From Thermopolyspora flexuosa (GTDB lineage Bacteria > Actinomycetota > Actinomycetes > Streptosporangiales > Streptosporangiaceae), in contig NZ_VFPQ01000001.1 of assembly GCF_006716785.1 (NCBI RefSeq), forward strand, positions 4,774,001-4,838,000: 64,000 nucleotides of DNA. Direction: 5' to 3'. Shown here one piece after another: positions 11,201 to 21,486 of this stretch (its first letter is position 1; each line of letters begins with the position of its first letter). The translations under genes were made by a program, and so were the position numbers. The notes beneath the pieces are model-generated. The model did no database searches and was not told the DNA's origin. It was given only the letters and a program-made list of their open reading frames with translations.

Positions 11201-12361
11201 ATGAGCACCAAGGACTACCTGGAAAAGGACTACTACGCCGTCCTTGGTGTGCCCAAGAACGCGACCGCCGAAGAGATCAAGAAGGCGTACCGCAGGCTGG
11301 CCCGGAAGTACCATCCGGACGCCAACGCGGGCGGCGACCCGGAGACCACCGCGAAGTTCAAGGAGGTCTCCGAGGCGTACGACGTCCTCTCGGATCCCAA
11401 GCGGCGCAAGGAGTACGACGAGGCGCGTGCGCTGTTCGGGTCTGGCCTCGGCGGTTTCGCCGGGGCCGGCGCCCGCGGCACCGGGTTCCCCTTCGATCTC
11501 TTCGGCGGCGTCGGCCAGCAGGGGGCGGGCGACCGGATCGGCGACCTGTTCAGCGGGTTGTTCGGCCGGGGCGGGCGCACCACCACCACCCGCCGGGCAC
11601 GCCGCGGGCAGGACATCGAGTCCGAGGTCACGCTGTCGTTCAGCGAAGCGGTCCAGGGCACGACCGTCTCGCTCCGGCTGACCAGCTCCTCGGCGTGCCA
11701 GGCCTGTAACGGCACCGGCGCGAGGGCGGGCACCACCCCGCGCGTCTGCCCCACCTGCGAGGGCACCGGGGCGGCCAGCCGGAACCTGGGCAGCTTCGCC
11801 TTCTCCGAGCCGTGCCGCGACTGCCGCGGGCGTGGCCTCATCGTCGACGACCCCTGCAGGGTGTGCGAGGGCAGCGGCCGGGGCAAGAGCACCCGCACCA
11901 TCCAGGCGCGCATCCCGGCGGGCGTCGCCGACGGTCAGCGCATCCGGCTGAAGGGCAAGGGCGCCCCGGGCGAGAACGGCGGCCCGGCGGGCGACCTGTA
12001 CGTCCAGATCCACGTACGGCCGCACCGGGTGTTCGGCCGCTCGGGGGACAACCTCACGATCACCGTGCCGATCACGTTCACCGAGGCGGCGCTGGGCGCC
12101 GAGATCAAGGTGCCCACCCTCGGGGGCATGCCGGTCACGCTCCGCATCCCGCCGGGCACGCCGAACGGCCGCACCTTCCGGGTCCGCGGGCGCGGCGCCG
12201 CGCGCAAGGACGGCACCAAGGGCGACCTGCTGGTGACCGTCGAGGTGGCGGTGCCGCAGCACGTCGACGACGAGATGCGCGCCGCCCTGGAGAAGCTGCA
12301 CGACCCGAAGGAAGGGGCCGACCTGCGGGCCGATCTCATCAAGCAGGCCCAGAGCGAGTAG
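11201..12361 (+). CDS. dnaJ: Molecular chaperone DnaJ
   Basis: 386-residue type I DnaJ. The J domain (about residues 8-75) has the HPD motif at 38-40 within [16 protein letters not shown]; a Gly/Phe-rich linker follows. The zinc-binding domain starts at Cys166 with four CxxCxGxG-type repeats ([32 protein letters not shown]). The C-terminal substrate-binding domain is complete. It delivers substrates to DnaK and stimulates its ATPase. Position directly after grpE (49-base gap) and before hspR is the conserved actinobacterial operon. Confidence 0.97.
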   Translation: MSTKDYLEKDYYAVLGVPKNATAEEIKKAYRRLARKYHPDANAGGDPETTAKFKEVSEAYDVLSDPKRRKEYDEARALFGSGLGGFAGAGARGTGFPFDLFGGVGQQGAGDRIGDLFSGLFGRGGRTTTTRRARRGQDIESEVTLSFSEAVQGTTVSLRLTSSSACQACNGTGARAGTTPRVCPTCEGTGAASRNLGSFAFSEPCRDCRGRGLIVDDPCRVCEGSGRGKSTRTIQARIPAGVADGQRIRLKGKGAPGENGGPAGDLYVQIHVRPHRVFGRSGDNLTITVPITFTEAALGAEIKVPTLGGMPVTLRIPPGTPNGRTFRVRGRGAARKDGTKGDLLVTVEVAVPQHVDDEMRAALEKLHDPKEGADLRADLIKQAQSE

Positions 12362-12384
12362 TCACGGAGGGAGGGCGACGAGGC

Positions 12385-12735
12385 ATGGACCCCAACCACC
12401 TCGACATCTCGGACGACACTCCCCTCTACGTCATCTCGGTGGCCGCTCAGCTCTCCGGCCTGCACCCGCAGACGCTGCGGCAGTACGACCGGCTCGGCCT
12501 GGTCAGCCCCGGCCGCGCCCCGGGTCGTGGGCGCCTGTACTCGCTTCGCGACATCGTGCTGCTGCGCGAGGTCCAGCGGCTCTCCCAGGAGGAGGGCATC
12601 AACCTCGCCGGCATCAAGCGCATCTTGGAGCTGGAGACCGAGAACATGCGGTTGCGGGAGGAGGTGGCCCGCCTGCGCGGCGAGCTCACCCTGATGCGCG
12701 CCCTGATCCGCTACGAACTGCCCCCGCCCGCCTGA
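12385..12735 (+). CDS. hspR: Heat-shock repressor HspR (MerR family)
   Basis: 116-residue MerR-type repressor. The DNA-binding segment reads [25 protein letters not shown] with the wing [14 protein letters not shown]; the C-terminal helix ([18 protein letters not shown]) is a dimerisation coiled coil. It has no metal-binding cysteines. The ATG at 12385 follows GGAGGGAGGG. HspR binds HAIR sequences, and two are present in front of dnaK, so the operon is expected to be autorepressed with DnaK as corepressor. It is fourth in the operon, 23 bases after dnaJ, and 16 bases before clpB. Confidence 0.96.
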   Translation: MDPNHLDISDDTPLYVISVAAQLSGLHPQTLRQYDRLGLVSPGRAPGRGRLYSLRDIVLLREVQRLSQEEGINLAGIKRILELETENMRLREEVARLRGELTLMRALIRYELPPPA

Positions 12736-12751
12736 TCGGACGACGAACGCG

Positions 12752-15349
<2,598 letters not shown>

Positions 15350-15462
15350 TCTCCGGCGATTGGCAAGGTCTGTTCCACCGTTTGTTCAACCGGCAACCGC
15401 CCCCGACGGGCGCTGATAGCGTCCTGCGACTGTCAGATGACGTCACGTAATCAGGGGGCGGA

Positions 15463-16098
15463 ATGTCGAAGAACGCCTGGAGCACCGGGTACCGGTTCGT
15501 CGCGGTGGCCGCGCTCGCGGTCGGCGCGAGCAGCGCGGTGACGGGTACGGCCGCCGCGAACGACGGTGCCACGGCGCACACCGGCTGCCCGTCGGCGGTC
15601 GCGACGGGGGCAACGGGCTGCCACAAGGCCGCTGAGACGAAGTCGGAGAAGAGGCGGCCGGGCTACGGCCGCGCCTGGGCGAACCGGCCGAACCAGGAGT
15701 GGGTGCGGCGGCTCGACGCGTCCGTCATCCTCCGGCAGCTGCGCCGCAACAGCGGGCTGCCGATGACCGACCAGGCCGGCCTCGCCGCGAGCCGCGGGGT
15801 CGGCAACCCGATTCCGCTGCGCGTCGACCCGAGGCTCGCGCGGCTGCCGGGCACGCCGTCGTCCGGCACGCTCGCCGCGGCGCCGAGCCTCCCGAACGAC
15901 GCGCACGAGCTGATCGTCAGCGGCAGCCTCACCGAGCGGACGCCCAGGACGGTCAACAAGACGGAGGTCACGGCGGTCGTGCGCGACCTGCCGAACACGG
16001 TCGACTCGGCCACGAACACCAAGCTCGGCGACCTGCTCCGCGTCGGCGACGACAGCGGGCTGCTGAACCCGGCCGCGTCGATGATCACCGGCCGCTGA
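15463..16098 (+). CDS. Secreted protein of unknown function
   Basis: 211 residues with a Sec signal peptide: basic start MSKNAWSTGYR, a hydrophobic stretch, and a likely cleavage after GTAAA (about residue 32). The mature part has two cysteines near the N-terminus, an Arg-rich segment (RRPGYGRAWANRPNQEWVRR) and no domain that I recognise. It lies 113 bases behind clpB, with its own leader. It is not a chaplin: the hydrophobic beta segments are absent. Confidence 0.65.
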   Translation: MSKNAWSTGYRFVAVAALAVGASSAVTGTAAANDGATAHTGCPSAVATGATGCHKAAETKSEKRRPGYGRAWANRPNQEWVRRLDASVILRQLRRNSGLPMTDQAGLAASRGVGNPIPLRVDPRLARLPGTPSSGTLAAAPSLPNDAHELIVSGSLTERTPRTVNKTEVTAVVRDLPNTVDSATNTKLGDLLRVGDDSGLLNPAASMITGR

Positions 16099-16282
16099 CC
16101 GACCCAGGTCCACCCTTCCCACCCGGCCGCACATCGGCCCCTCCGGCCCTGACCCGCAATCCCCGGGCCGGGCGAGGCGCGATCGGCCGGGAACCACGGC
16201 CGGCCAGGTCCTGACCCCGTGCGAGGGCCTGGCCGGTCGTGCGCGTTCCCCGGCGTACGCGCCGCCGCGGCGGTCGCCCCGC

Positions 16283-16825
16283 TCAGCTGTGCGTCACGTC
16301 GAGGAGCGCGTCGAGCTCGTCCTCGGGCAGGCCGAGATCGACGCGGATCCGGTAGCGGGCGCGGAGCAGGGCGTCCCGGACCCCGCTGTTCTCCGGGCAG
16401 GTCCGCACCCCCTCGGTCGCCCACTCCAGGGCCCCCTGCAGATCCCCGTAGGCCGCCAGCGTCTCGGCGACGCTGAGCGAGGTCAGCGGGTCGACGGGCC
16501 GGTCGGCCCGGATCGCCTCGATGACCTCACGGGCCTCGTCGGGCCGGTCGAGCTCGAAGAGCGTGTCCGCGATGCCCGCACGCGGGTCGACGCTGACCTC
16601 TCCCCCGTCGTCGAGGGCCCGCTGGTACCGGTCGAGCGCCATCGCCGGCTGCCCGGCCTGCCGCCACTCCTCCGCCGCGAGCAGGAAGATCGCCGCCCGG
16701 GAGACCTCACCGGATTCGTACGCGTACGCGAGGAAGTCCAGGCGCCGCGCGAGCATGTCGTGATCGTCGGAGAGCAGAGCCTGTTCGAGAAGTCGATCAA
16801 GGTGCTCACGTGTCACATGCGCCAC
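16283..16825 (-). CDS. Tetratricopeptide-repeat protein
   Basis: About 180 residues, almost all helical, with TPR-like helix pairs (RLDFLAYAYESGEVSRAAIF, QAGQPAMALDRYQRAL, AAYGDLQGALEWATEG). It is cytosolic and probably a protein-interaction scaffold; similar small TPR proteins are common in actinomycetes with no known role. The start is uncertain: GTG at 16825 or 16816 both lack a good Shine-Dalgarno, and a longer frame begins at 16882. It is transcribed leftwards, convergent with the secreted-protein gene. Confidence 0.7.
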   Translation of the reverse strand: MAHVTREHLDRLLEQALLSDDHDMLARRLDFLAYAYESGEVSRAAIFLLAAEEWRQAGQPAMALDRYQRALDDGGEVSVDPRAGIADTLFELDRPDEAREVIEAIRADRPVDPLTSLSVAETLAAYGDLQGALEWATEGVRTCPENSGVRDALLRARYRIRVDLGLPEDELDALLDVTHS

Positions 16826-16895
16826 GCCACCGAGCGTACCCAGCGAGGGTGTGATTTGCTCACACATTCCTCCGACTGACACGCAACGCGCATGA

Positions 16896-16943
16896 CCGCC
16901 GGTGCGGCCGGTCGAGACGAGGTACGGCCGGCCGCACCGGCGG
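16896..16943 (-). terminator. Strong hairpin terminator behind tetR
   Basis: Perfect 16-base inverted repeat (16896-16911 with 16928-16943, CCGCCGGTGCGGCCGG and its complement) around a 16-base loop. There is no U-tract, as is usual in high-GC actinomycetes. It lies 60 bases downstream of the TetR stop. Confidence 0.75.
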
Positions 16944-17002
16944 CCCGTGACGGCGGTGTGGAACGGCGGATGCGCGGACCCTGGCCCGCCCGGCCGCGGG
17001 CG

Positions 17003-17656
17003 TCAGGCCGAGGCCCGCAGCCGCCGGTCGAGACAGTCGCGCACGATCTGCTTCGCCTCGGCGATGATCGCGGCGTCGCCCTGCCGATCACGCCGGAAGG
17101 CGAGCTTGAGCACCGCGTCCGCCGCCTCCGCGGCCACCAGCATCGCCCGGTCGAGCTCCTCGCTGTCGGCGACGCCGTAGTCGGCGAGCAGCAGGGCGCG
17201 CAACCGGCCGACGACCACCGCGGCCGCGTCGGCCACCGAGTCGAGCGTGTGCAGGTCGGCCACGTCGACGAGGTGGAGCGAGCGGAACCCGGGCACGGTC
17301 CGGTGCATGTCCACGTACTCGTCGATGATCGCGTCGATCGCCTCCCAGACCGTGGCGAACTCCTCGACCATGAAGCGGCGGCCGACCCTGGTGACGAACC
17401 GCTCGGCGTTCCGGGCGGTGAGCGCCTTGCTGATGGCGCGCTTGTCGGGAAAGAACTGGTACAGCGAGCCGATGGCGACACCGGCGCGTTGCGCGATACG
17501 CGTGGTGGACAGCGCCTCGTAGCCGACCTCGTCCAGCAGCTCGGCGCAGGCGTCGAGCATGCGCTCGACCCGCCGGGCACTGCGCCGCTGACTGGGCCGG
17601 CGTCGAAGCGGTGCGATCGCGATGCGGTCGAGTTCGTCGATCGTCGGGCTGGGCAT
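17003..17656 (-). CDS. TetR family transcriptional regulator
   Basis: 217 residues. The N-terminal HTH is clear: RMLDACAELLDEVGYEALST, then TRIAQRAGVAIGSLYQFFPDK, the TetR recognition helix. The C-terminal ligand domain resembles the TetR_C group with a motif like VDEYVDMHRTVPGFRSLHL. No target operator or efflux gene is adjacent, so the regulated process is not evident. The gene is followed by a strong hairpin terminator. Confidence 0.88.
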   Translation of the reverse strand: MPSPTIDELDRIAIAPLRRRPSQRRSARRVERMLDACAELLDEVGYEALSTTRIAQRAGVAIGSLYQFFPDKRAISKALTARNAERFVTRVGRRFMVEEFATVWEAIDAIIDEYVDMHRTVPGFRSLHLVDVADLHTLDSVADAAAVVVGRLRALLLADYGVADSEELDRAMLVAAEAADAVLKLAFRRDRQGDAAIIAEAKQIVRDCLDRRLRASA

Positions 17657-17856
17657 TCCTCCATCTTGCCCGCCCGCCCTCCGCCGGTCAGGCGATTGCT
17701 CAGAGTTTCCGGTTAATTGCTATCCGGAATCAAGCCGCACACCTGTCCGCAACGCCGCCACCCCTCCGACCCCTCGAGCGCCCGCGCCCGCGACGGCGGG
17801 CCGGGCAAACGCCGGGCCCCGCCCGCTGCTCGGACGGGGCCCCTCGACACCGCGGT

Positions 17857-18060
17857 TCAGGCGCCGATTCTGCCGCTCTTCAGGCTGCTGACGAACGCAC
17901 CCCACTCGGCCCGGCTGAACGCCAGGACCGCGCCGAGGGGATTCTTGCCGTCACGGATACCCACGCGGCCGTCTGCCAGAAGAGCCACTTCCACGCAGTT
18001 GCCGTTGGTACTCCGTACGCTCTTCCGCCAGACCGCCCCGGTGAGATCGATAGGCGACAT
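17857..18060 (-). CDS. DUF397 domain protein (copy 1)
   Basis: 67-residue DUF397 protein: WRKSVRSTNGNCVEVALLADG, VGIRDGKNP, FSRAEWGAFVSSLKSG are the family blocks. The ATG at 18060 follows GGAGG by six bases, which decides the start. DUF397 proteins are actinomycete-specific and nearly always sit beside an XRE/DUF5753 regulator, as here; the pair has been discussed as a regulatory or antitoxin-like partnership (WhiJ-type loci). Copy 1 is the more distant of two. Confidence 0.9.
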   Translation of the reverse strand: MSPIDLTGAVWRKSVRSTNGNCVEVALLADGRVGIRDGKNPLGAVLAFSRAEWGAFVSSLKSGRIGA

Positions 18061-18150
18061 CGGCGACCTCCACCCCAAAGACGACATAACCCATCATCAG
18101 GATGGAGGTGATTTTCGGGACACACAAGTGTGATACGCGGATCTACCGGA

Positions 18151-18345
18151 TTATTTTTCCGCCTTCAACCCGCCGATGAAGGCCCGCCAGTCACCCGGCG
18201 TGAACAGGAGGACCGCCCCGTCCCGATTTTTGCTGTCCCGCACCCCTATGCGGCCGTCTCCTAAACGTGCGACCTCGACGCAGTTACCGTTGGAACTCCT
18301 GCTGCTCTTGGTCCACACCACGTCGTGCAGATCTATCCGCTTCAT
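18151..18345 (-). CDS. DUF397 domain protein (copy 2)
   Basis: 64-residue DUF397 protein: VVWTKSSRSSNGNCVEVARL, IGVRDSKNRDGAVLLF, GDWRAFIGGLKAEK. The start at 18345 follows GGGAAAG. It lies 48 bases behind the XRE/DUF5753 gene on the same strand, with copy 1 next, so the three genes likely form one transcript. The two DUF397 copies share only the family core, so they are not a recent duplication. Confidence 0.9.
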   Translation of the reverse strand: MKRIDLHDVVWTKSSRSSNGNCVEVARLGDGRIGVRDSKNRDGAVLLFTPGDWRAFIGGLKAEK

Positions 18346-18393
18346 TTCTTTCCCAAATATCAATTCCAGATCCGCGTACCACCACCCGGTTGA

Positions 18394-19251
18394 TCATTTC
18401 CACCGGTCCAGGTGCTCACGGATGCACTGTCGAGATGATTCTTCGTCCATGGCCAGCTCAAGCAGGTGATCAAACGCCCGTTCGTAGGCGTATACCTGCT
18501 CCGTGTCCTCGATATATCGTGCGCCGAAAAACTCCTCCAGATATACGACATCCGGGAAGTCCGGAAACTTGAGATGCAGGAACGGCCCCGTGGGCATGGG
18601 AGGCGGAGTGTCCTGCGCCAAAATGCGCATCTCGATGTGATCGGATTCGGAGACCTCCACCAGGTGCGCAAGCTGCTCCCGCATCACGGAGGCATCGCCG
18701 AACTGCCGGCGGAGCACCGACTCCTCGAACACCGCGTAGAACTTCACGGGATTGGAGTCGAACAACAGGATCCGCTGTCGTTCCATGCGCACCGCGACCC
18801 GGCCCTCAAGCCAGCGGTGGGGCACCTGCACGACGGGCTGGAAATGCGACAACAGCGCCCGCGCGTAGGGCTCTGTCTGCAGCAGCCCCGGCACCACCTG
18901 GGTTTCCCAGTTCCGGATCTCGGTCGCTTCTAGCTCAAGGCCCAGCAGAGGGATGACGTCCGGGGGCAGTGCCTCGCGGTACTCCTCCCACCACCCCTTC
19001 TGGGCCGCATCCCTCCTGAGACTGAGCAGCTCTTCCCGTGTGGCGCGGTCCGCGCCGTACAGGTCGAGCAGCGCCTCGACGTCGCTGATGGATGGCAGCG
19101 TCTTGGCGTTCTCGATCCGGCTCACCTTCGCGGTGGACCACCCCAGCCTGCTGGACGCGTCCTCGCCGATCATGCCGGCGCGTTCGCGGAGCCGACGGAG
19201 TTCCCGCCCCAGCCGGCGATGACGCAGGGTGGGGCTGCCACGCTCAGGCAT
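18394..19251 (-). CDS. XRE-family regulator with DUF5753 domain
   Basis: 285 residues. Residues about 15-70 form a Cro/cI-type HTH (LRERAGMIGEDASSRLGWST, AKVSRIENAKTLPSI). The remainder is the DUF5753 domain with its typical ETQVVPGLLQTEPYARALL, MERQRILL, FPDFPDVVYLEEFFGARYIED and C-terminal YAYERAFDHLLELAMDEESS blocks. Its partners are the two DUF397 proteins encoded behind it. The gene is divergent from the 78-codon gene at 19745 across a regulatory gap, and a decayed copy of the same regulator lies at 20168-20620. Confidence 0.93.
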   Translation of the reverse strand: MPERGSPTLRHRRLGRELRRLRERAGMIGEDASSRLGWSTAKVSRIENAKTLPSISDVEALLDLYGADRATREELLSLRRDAAQKGWWEEYREALPPDVIPLLGLELEATEIRNWETQVVPGLLQTEPYARALLSHFQPVVQVPHRWLEGRVAVRMERQRILLFDSNPVKFYAVFEESVLRRQFGDASVMREQLAHLVEVSESDHIEMRILAQDTPPPMPTGPFLHLKFPDFPDVVYLEEFFGARYIEDTEQVYAYERAFDHLLELAMDEESSRQCIREHLDRWK

Positions 19252-19670
19252 CTTGGCCTACCCCCTCCAGGGAGTAGCAGTGGAGTGGCGCCAGGCACCT
19301 GCCTCTTGGGCCACCGGGTGCGACGTATAGTAGCGCAGTCTGCAACTTACACTGGTACGTACAGAGCAATGACACGGGAATCTTTCCTCTCGTTTGCGGA
19401 CTAGGTTACGCCGACTCTTGCGTCGAAACTATTCCTGAGAGAGTATCCAAGTACGGGGAAGATTCCGACGAAGCGGGGAGGCCGCCAATGATCATGTGGC
19501 AAAACGCCTCTCAAGCCTCCCCCGCCACACCGGCAACACGACGACATCCGGATCCATCGGCGGCCCGTTGCCCGAGGCTTTCCACGCCACCTCACCAAAG
19601 GGGACGAATCACAACAAACGAGCACATTTCGCCATGTGAAGGCGCGACGAACGGACCGCTACACAACAGT
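19252..19670. promoter_or_regulatory. Divergent control region between XRE gene and first 78-codon gene
   Basis: About 420 bases of lower GC with no convincing coding frame. A TATAGT (19326-19331) could serve as a -10 on the plus strand. A near-palindrome TGCAA-C-TTACA is at 19341-19351, and a conserved stretch around 19371-19430 (ACGGGAATCTTTCC, ACGCCGAC) recurs 1,477 bases downstream. These fit an operator region for the XRE regulator, but this is inference. Confidence 0.5.
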
Positions 19671-19748
19671 GCCGGGCCGGCAGCCGCGAACTGCCGACCC
19701 GGCTACCACGAAAGCTCCTGCGTACAAAGCCACGGAAAGGAGTCGTGG
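19671..19748 (+). promoter_or_regulatory. Structured RNA leader, copy A: two-state Shine-Dalgarno hairpin
   Basis: Hairpin I is 19671-19683 with 19691-19703 (12 of 13 pairs, 7-base loop). Downstream, CCACGA (19706-19711) can pair with TCGTGG (19743-19748) and CTCCT (19715-19719) with AGGAG (19738-19742), hiding the Shine-Dalgarno. Alternatively CCACG (19730-19734) pairs with CGTGG (19744-19748), leaving GAAAGGAGT in a nine-base loop. The two folds exclude each other. Copy B is identical except A19726 to G, which lies in a loop. A ligand, temperature or protein-controlled switch is an inference. Confidence 0.6.
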
Positions 19749-19981
19749 TCCTCATGTCCCACGGTACCGCCAGGCCTGTGGCAGGCAAGACCCTGAAGGC
19801 CAGGATCCGCGGATCCCTTGACCGGGCCGACCGTTCCCTCTGCATCGACCAGGACTGGTGGGCGCACCGGCTGGGCTGGCAGGTCAGCCGGACCGGCTTC
19901 GGAGCGCGCCGCTACCGCGACCCCCGGTTCGACCTGCTCCGTCACATCAGAGGAGAGGTGGACGGCGGCGTCCGGGCCTGA
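19745..19981 (+). CDS. 78-residue protein, copy A, unknown function
   Basis: Basic cytosolic protein with the conserved core DRSLCIDQDWWA, RLGW, VSRTGFGARRYRDPRFD and tail RGEVDGGVRA. The GTG at 19745 overlaps the leader hairpin and is only two bases from AGGAG; ATG at 19754 (codon 4), eleven bases from it, is the likelier start. Copy B at 21222 is about 82 percent identical in protein. Small proteins with a TGFGxRxYRDPRFD-like segment occur near actinomycete plasmid-transfer genes, as far as I recall; function is unknown. It is divergent from the XRE gene. Confidence 0.7.
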   Translation: MVLMSHGTARPVAGKTLKARIRGSLDRADRSLCIDQDWWAHRLGWQVSRTGFGARRYRDPRFDLLRHIRGEVDGGVRA

Positions 19982-20167
19982 CCCGCGGCGCCGCGCCCCA
20001 CCCTGGATGTCCACGCTCCGCCACGCCGACCGGCCAAGGCGGTGCGGCCATGCGATCGACGGTCGAGCGCGTCCTCGCGGCACCGGAACCGCCGACCACC
20101 TGCCGCTCGGTGCCCCTACCGATCCCCGTTTCCTAACACGGATGACCGGCACCGCCGTCCCTGATCA
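19982..20167. other. Short gap behind first 78-codon gene
   Basis: Begins with the GACCCGCGGCGCCGCG stretch shared with the sequence after copy B, then loses similarity. No gene or structure recognised. Confidence 0.4.
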
Positions 20168-20620
20168 TCACCGTTCGTCCGGCCGCCGACGGATGAGCCG
20201 ACGAGACGAGCCCGCGTCGAGCACCATGGCCATCGGGTCGTACGCCCGCTCGCAGGCATACCGCCAAGGATCCACGGCGTCATGCGCAGTGAGAAACCCC
20301 ATGGATAGACGCCGTCCGGAAATCCGGAAACGTGAGATGCGCGAAAGGATCCGCATCTGTCTGCCACATCATGCGGGCCCGCGCCCTGCCGCATGGCGAT
20401 TCGCATAGGGTGCGGTCGACCCACCGCTTGCTCGCCGTAACGGCGTGACACATGCCGTGACCGGGGTGGCCCGAAAGGATCCATGGGTTCTCGGACGCAT
20501 TCGCCGAATGATCACGGCCACGCTCCTCGGGCTCGAGCAAGTGGCCCAATGCCCGGCCGACCAGGCATCGCGGCGCGCTCCTCACACGACCCTCATCTCC
20601 TACACGGCTGGTGCGCCATG
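20168..20620 (-). pseudogene. Decayed XRE/DUF5753 regulator
   Basis: Pieces matching the intact protein at 18394-19251 appear in order on the minus strand but in different frames: GRALGHLLEP (for ARALLSHFQP), DPFAHLTFPDF (for GPFLHLKFPDF), FPDGVYPWGF (for FPDVVYLEEF) and YACERAYD...LDAGSSRRLIRRRPDE (for YAYERAFD...MDEESSRQCIREHLD). The DNA alignment at the FPDF site shows a missing C, and no single frame spans the gene. No HTH region was recognised. Compared with the intact gene about 300 bases are missing. It is the left partner of the second duplicated unit. Confidence 0.8.
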
Positions 20621-21147
20621 GTGCTCGCGTCGTTCCCTCCCTGCCGGAGCCGAACGGCTCGAGCCGCCCGCCCTTGCCGCAGGGACCGACACCGTGGCGG
20701 CGAACCACCCCACCGGAGAGAGCGCGCCTCACGGCTCAGGCCGAGGTGACCGCGTGGCCGACCGGTCTCGGACACACCGCAGGGACGGTTCCTCCCACTC
20801 GGACCTGCAAGGTCGGGTGCAAGTTGCACCGGTAGCTGCACGGCAAGGACACGGGAATCTTTCCCATCGTTTGCAATCTACCTTACGCCGACCCTTGCGC
20901 TGAAAACTTTCATCGGCGACCATCGGAATTACGAAGCCAGGTTTCGGAAGTAAGGAGGCAACGGCGAAGAATCGGTAATTCGTAACTCCCGTTTCTCTGG
21001 CCACATCGGGCAACGAAAGTCAGCGGCATCCATCCCCAACGACGACACCCGATTTTCCGGATGCCCCCACCGAGAAGGGAGGTACCCCGCGACGATAAGA
21101 GGCCCCTCGACCTGCGAAAAGGCCACGGACACCCCATACATGAAAGT
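20621..21147. promoter_or_regulatory. Control region of second 78-codon gene
   Basis: Counterpart of the 19252-19670 region. It holds GACACGGGAATCTTTCC (20848-20864) and ACGCCGACCCTTGCG (around 20886), both shared with copy A. The rest is diverged and carries no credible gene. The perfect palindrome at 20816-20830 lies within it. Confidence 0.5.
20816..20830. promoter_or_regulatory. Perfect palindrome, candidate XRE operator
   Basis: GGTGCAA-G-TTGCACC, a perfect 7+1+7 inverted repeat. The equivalent site upstream of copy A is TGCAA-C-TTACA at 19341-19351, exactly 1,477 bases away. A short palindrome next to a divergent XRE gene is a likely operator of that regulator; binding is inferred. Confidence 0.5.
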
Positions 21148-21225
21148 GCCGGGCCGGCAGCCGCGAACTGCCGACCCGGCTACCACGAAAGCTCCTGCGT
21201 ACGAAGCCACGGAAAGGAGTCGTGG
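21148..21225 (+). promoter_or_regulatory. Structured RNA leader, copy B: two-state Shine-Dalgarno hairpin
   Basis: Same architecture as copy A: hairpin I at 21148-21180; hiding fold CCACGA (21183-21188) with TCGTGG (21220-21225) plus CTCCT with AGGAG; exposing fold CCACG (21207-21211) with CGTGG (21221-21225). The only difference from copy A over the whole leader is G at 21203, a loop position. The start region differs, with TTG in place of ATG at the fourth codon. Confidence 0.6.
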
Positions 21226-21458
21226 TCCTCTTGTCCCAAGGTACCGCTGGACCGACGCCTGGCAAGAGTCTGAAGGCCCGGATCCGCGAACTTCTTGACC
21301 GGGTGGACCGTTCCCTCTGCATCGACCAGGACTGGTGGGCCTACCGGCTGGGCTGGGAGGTCAGCCGGACCGGCTTCGGGGCGCGCCGCTACCGCGACCC
21401 CCGGTTCGACGCCCTCCGCCTGGCCCGAGGGGAGGTGGACGGCGGTGTCCGGGCCTGA
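21222..21458 (+). CDS. 78-residue protein, copy B, unknown function
   Basis: Paralogue of the protein at 19745, about 64 of 78 residues identical; the block DRSLCIDQDWWA to RTGFGARRYRDPRFD is nearly unchanged while the N-terminal 25 residues vary. The start is GTG at 21222 or TTG at 21231, both close to the AGGAG inside the leader hairpin. The membrane protein gene at 21487 follows after 28 bases on the same strand, so copy B and that gene may be one operon. No domain recognised. Confidence 0.7.
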   Translation: MVLLSQGTAGPTPGKSLKARIRELLDRVDRSLCIDQDWWAYRLGWEVSRTGFGARRYRDPRFDALRLARGEVDGGVRA

Positions 21459-21486
21459 CCCGCGGCGCCGCGTCCCCCACCCCCTG

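Larger units (their letters stand above)
19341..21477. repeat. Tandem duplication with 1,477-base period
   Basis: Blocks in 19341-20000 recur in 20818-21477 at a constant offset of 1,477 bases: the TGCAA-N-TT(A/G)CA element (19341/20818), GACACGGGAATC (19371/20848), the leader (19669/21146), the 78-codon gene (19745/21222) and the sequence after its stop (19980/21457). Between the control blocks and the leader the copies have diverged to little more than chance, while the leader is almost identical. The unit was probably [XRE gene | control region | 78-codon gene]; its second XRE copy is now a pseudogene. Confidence 0.85.
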
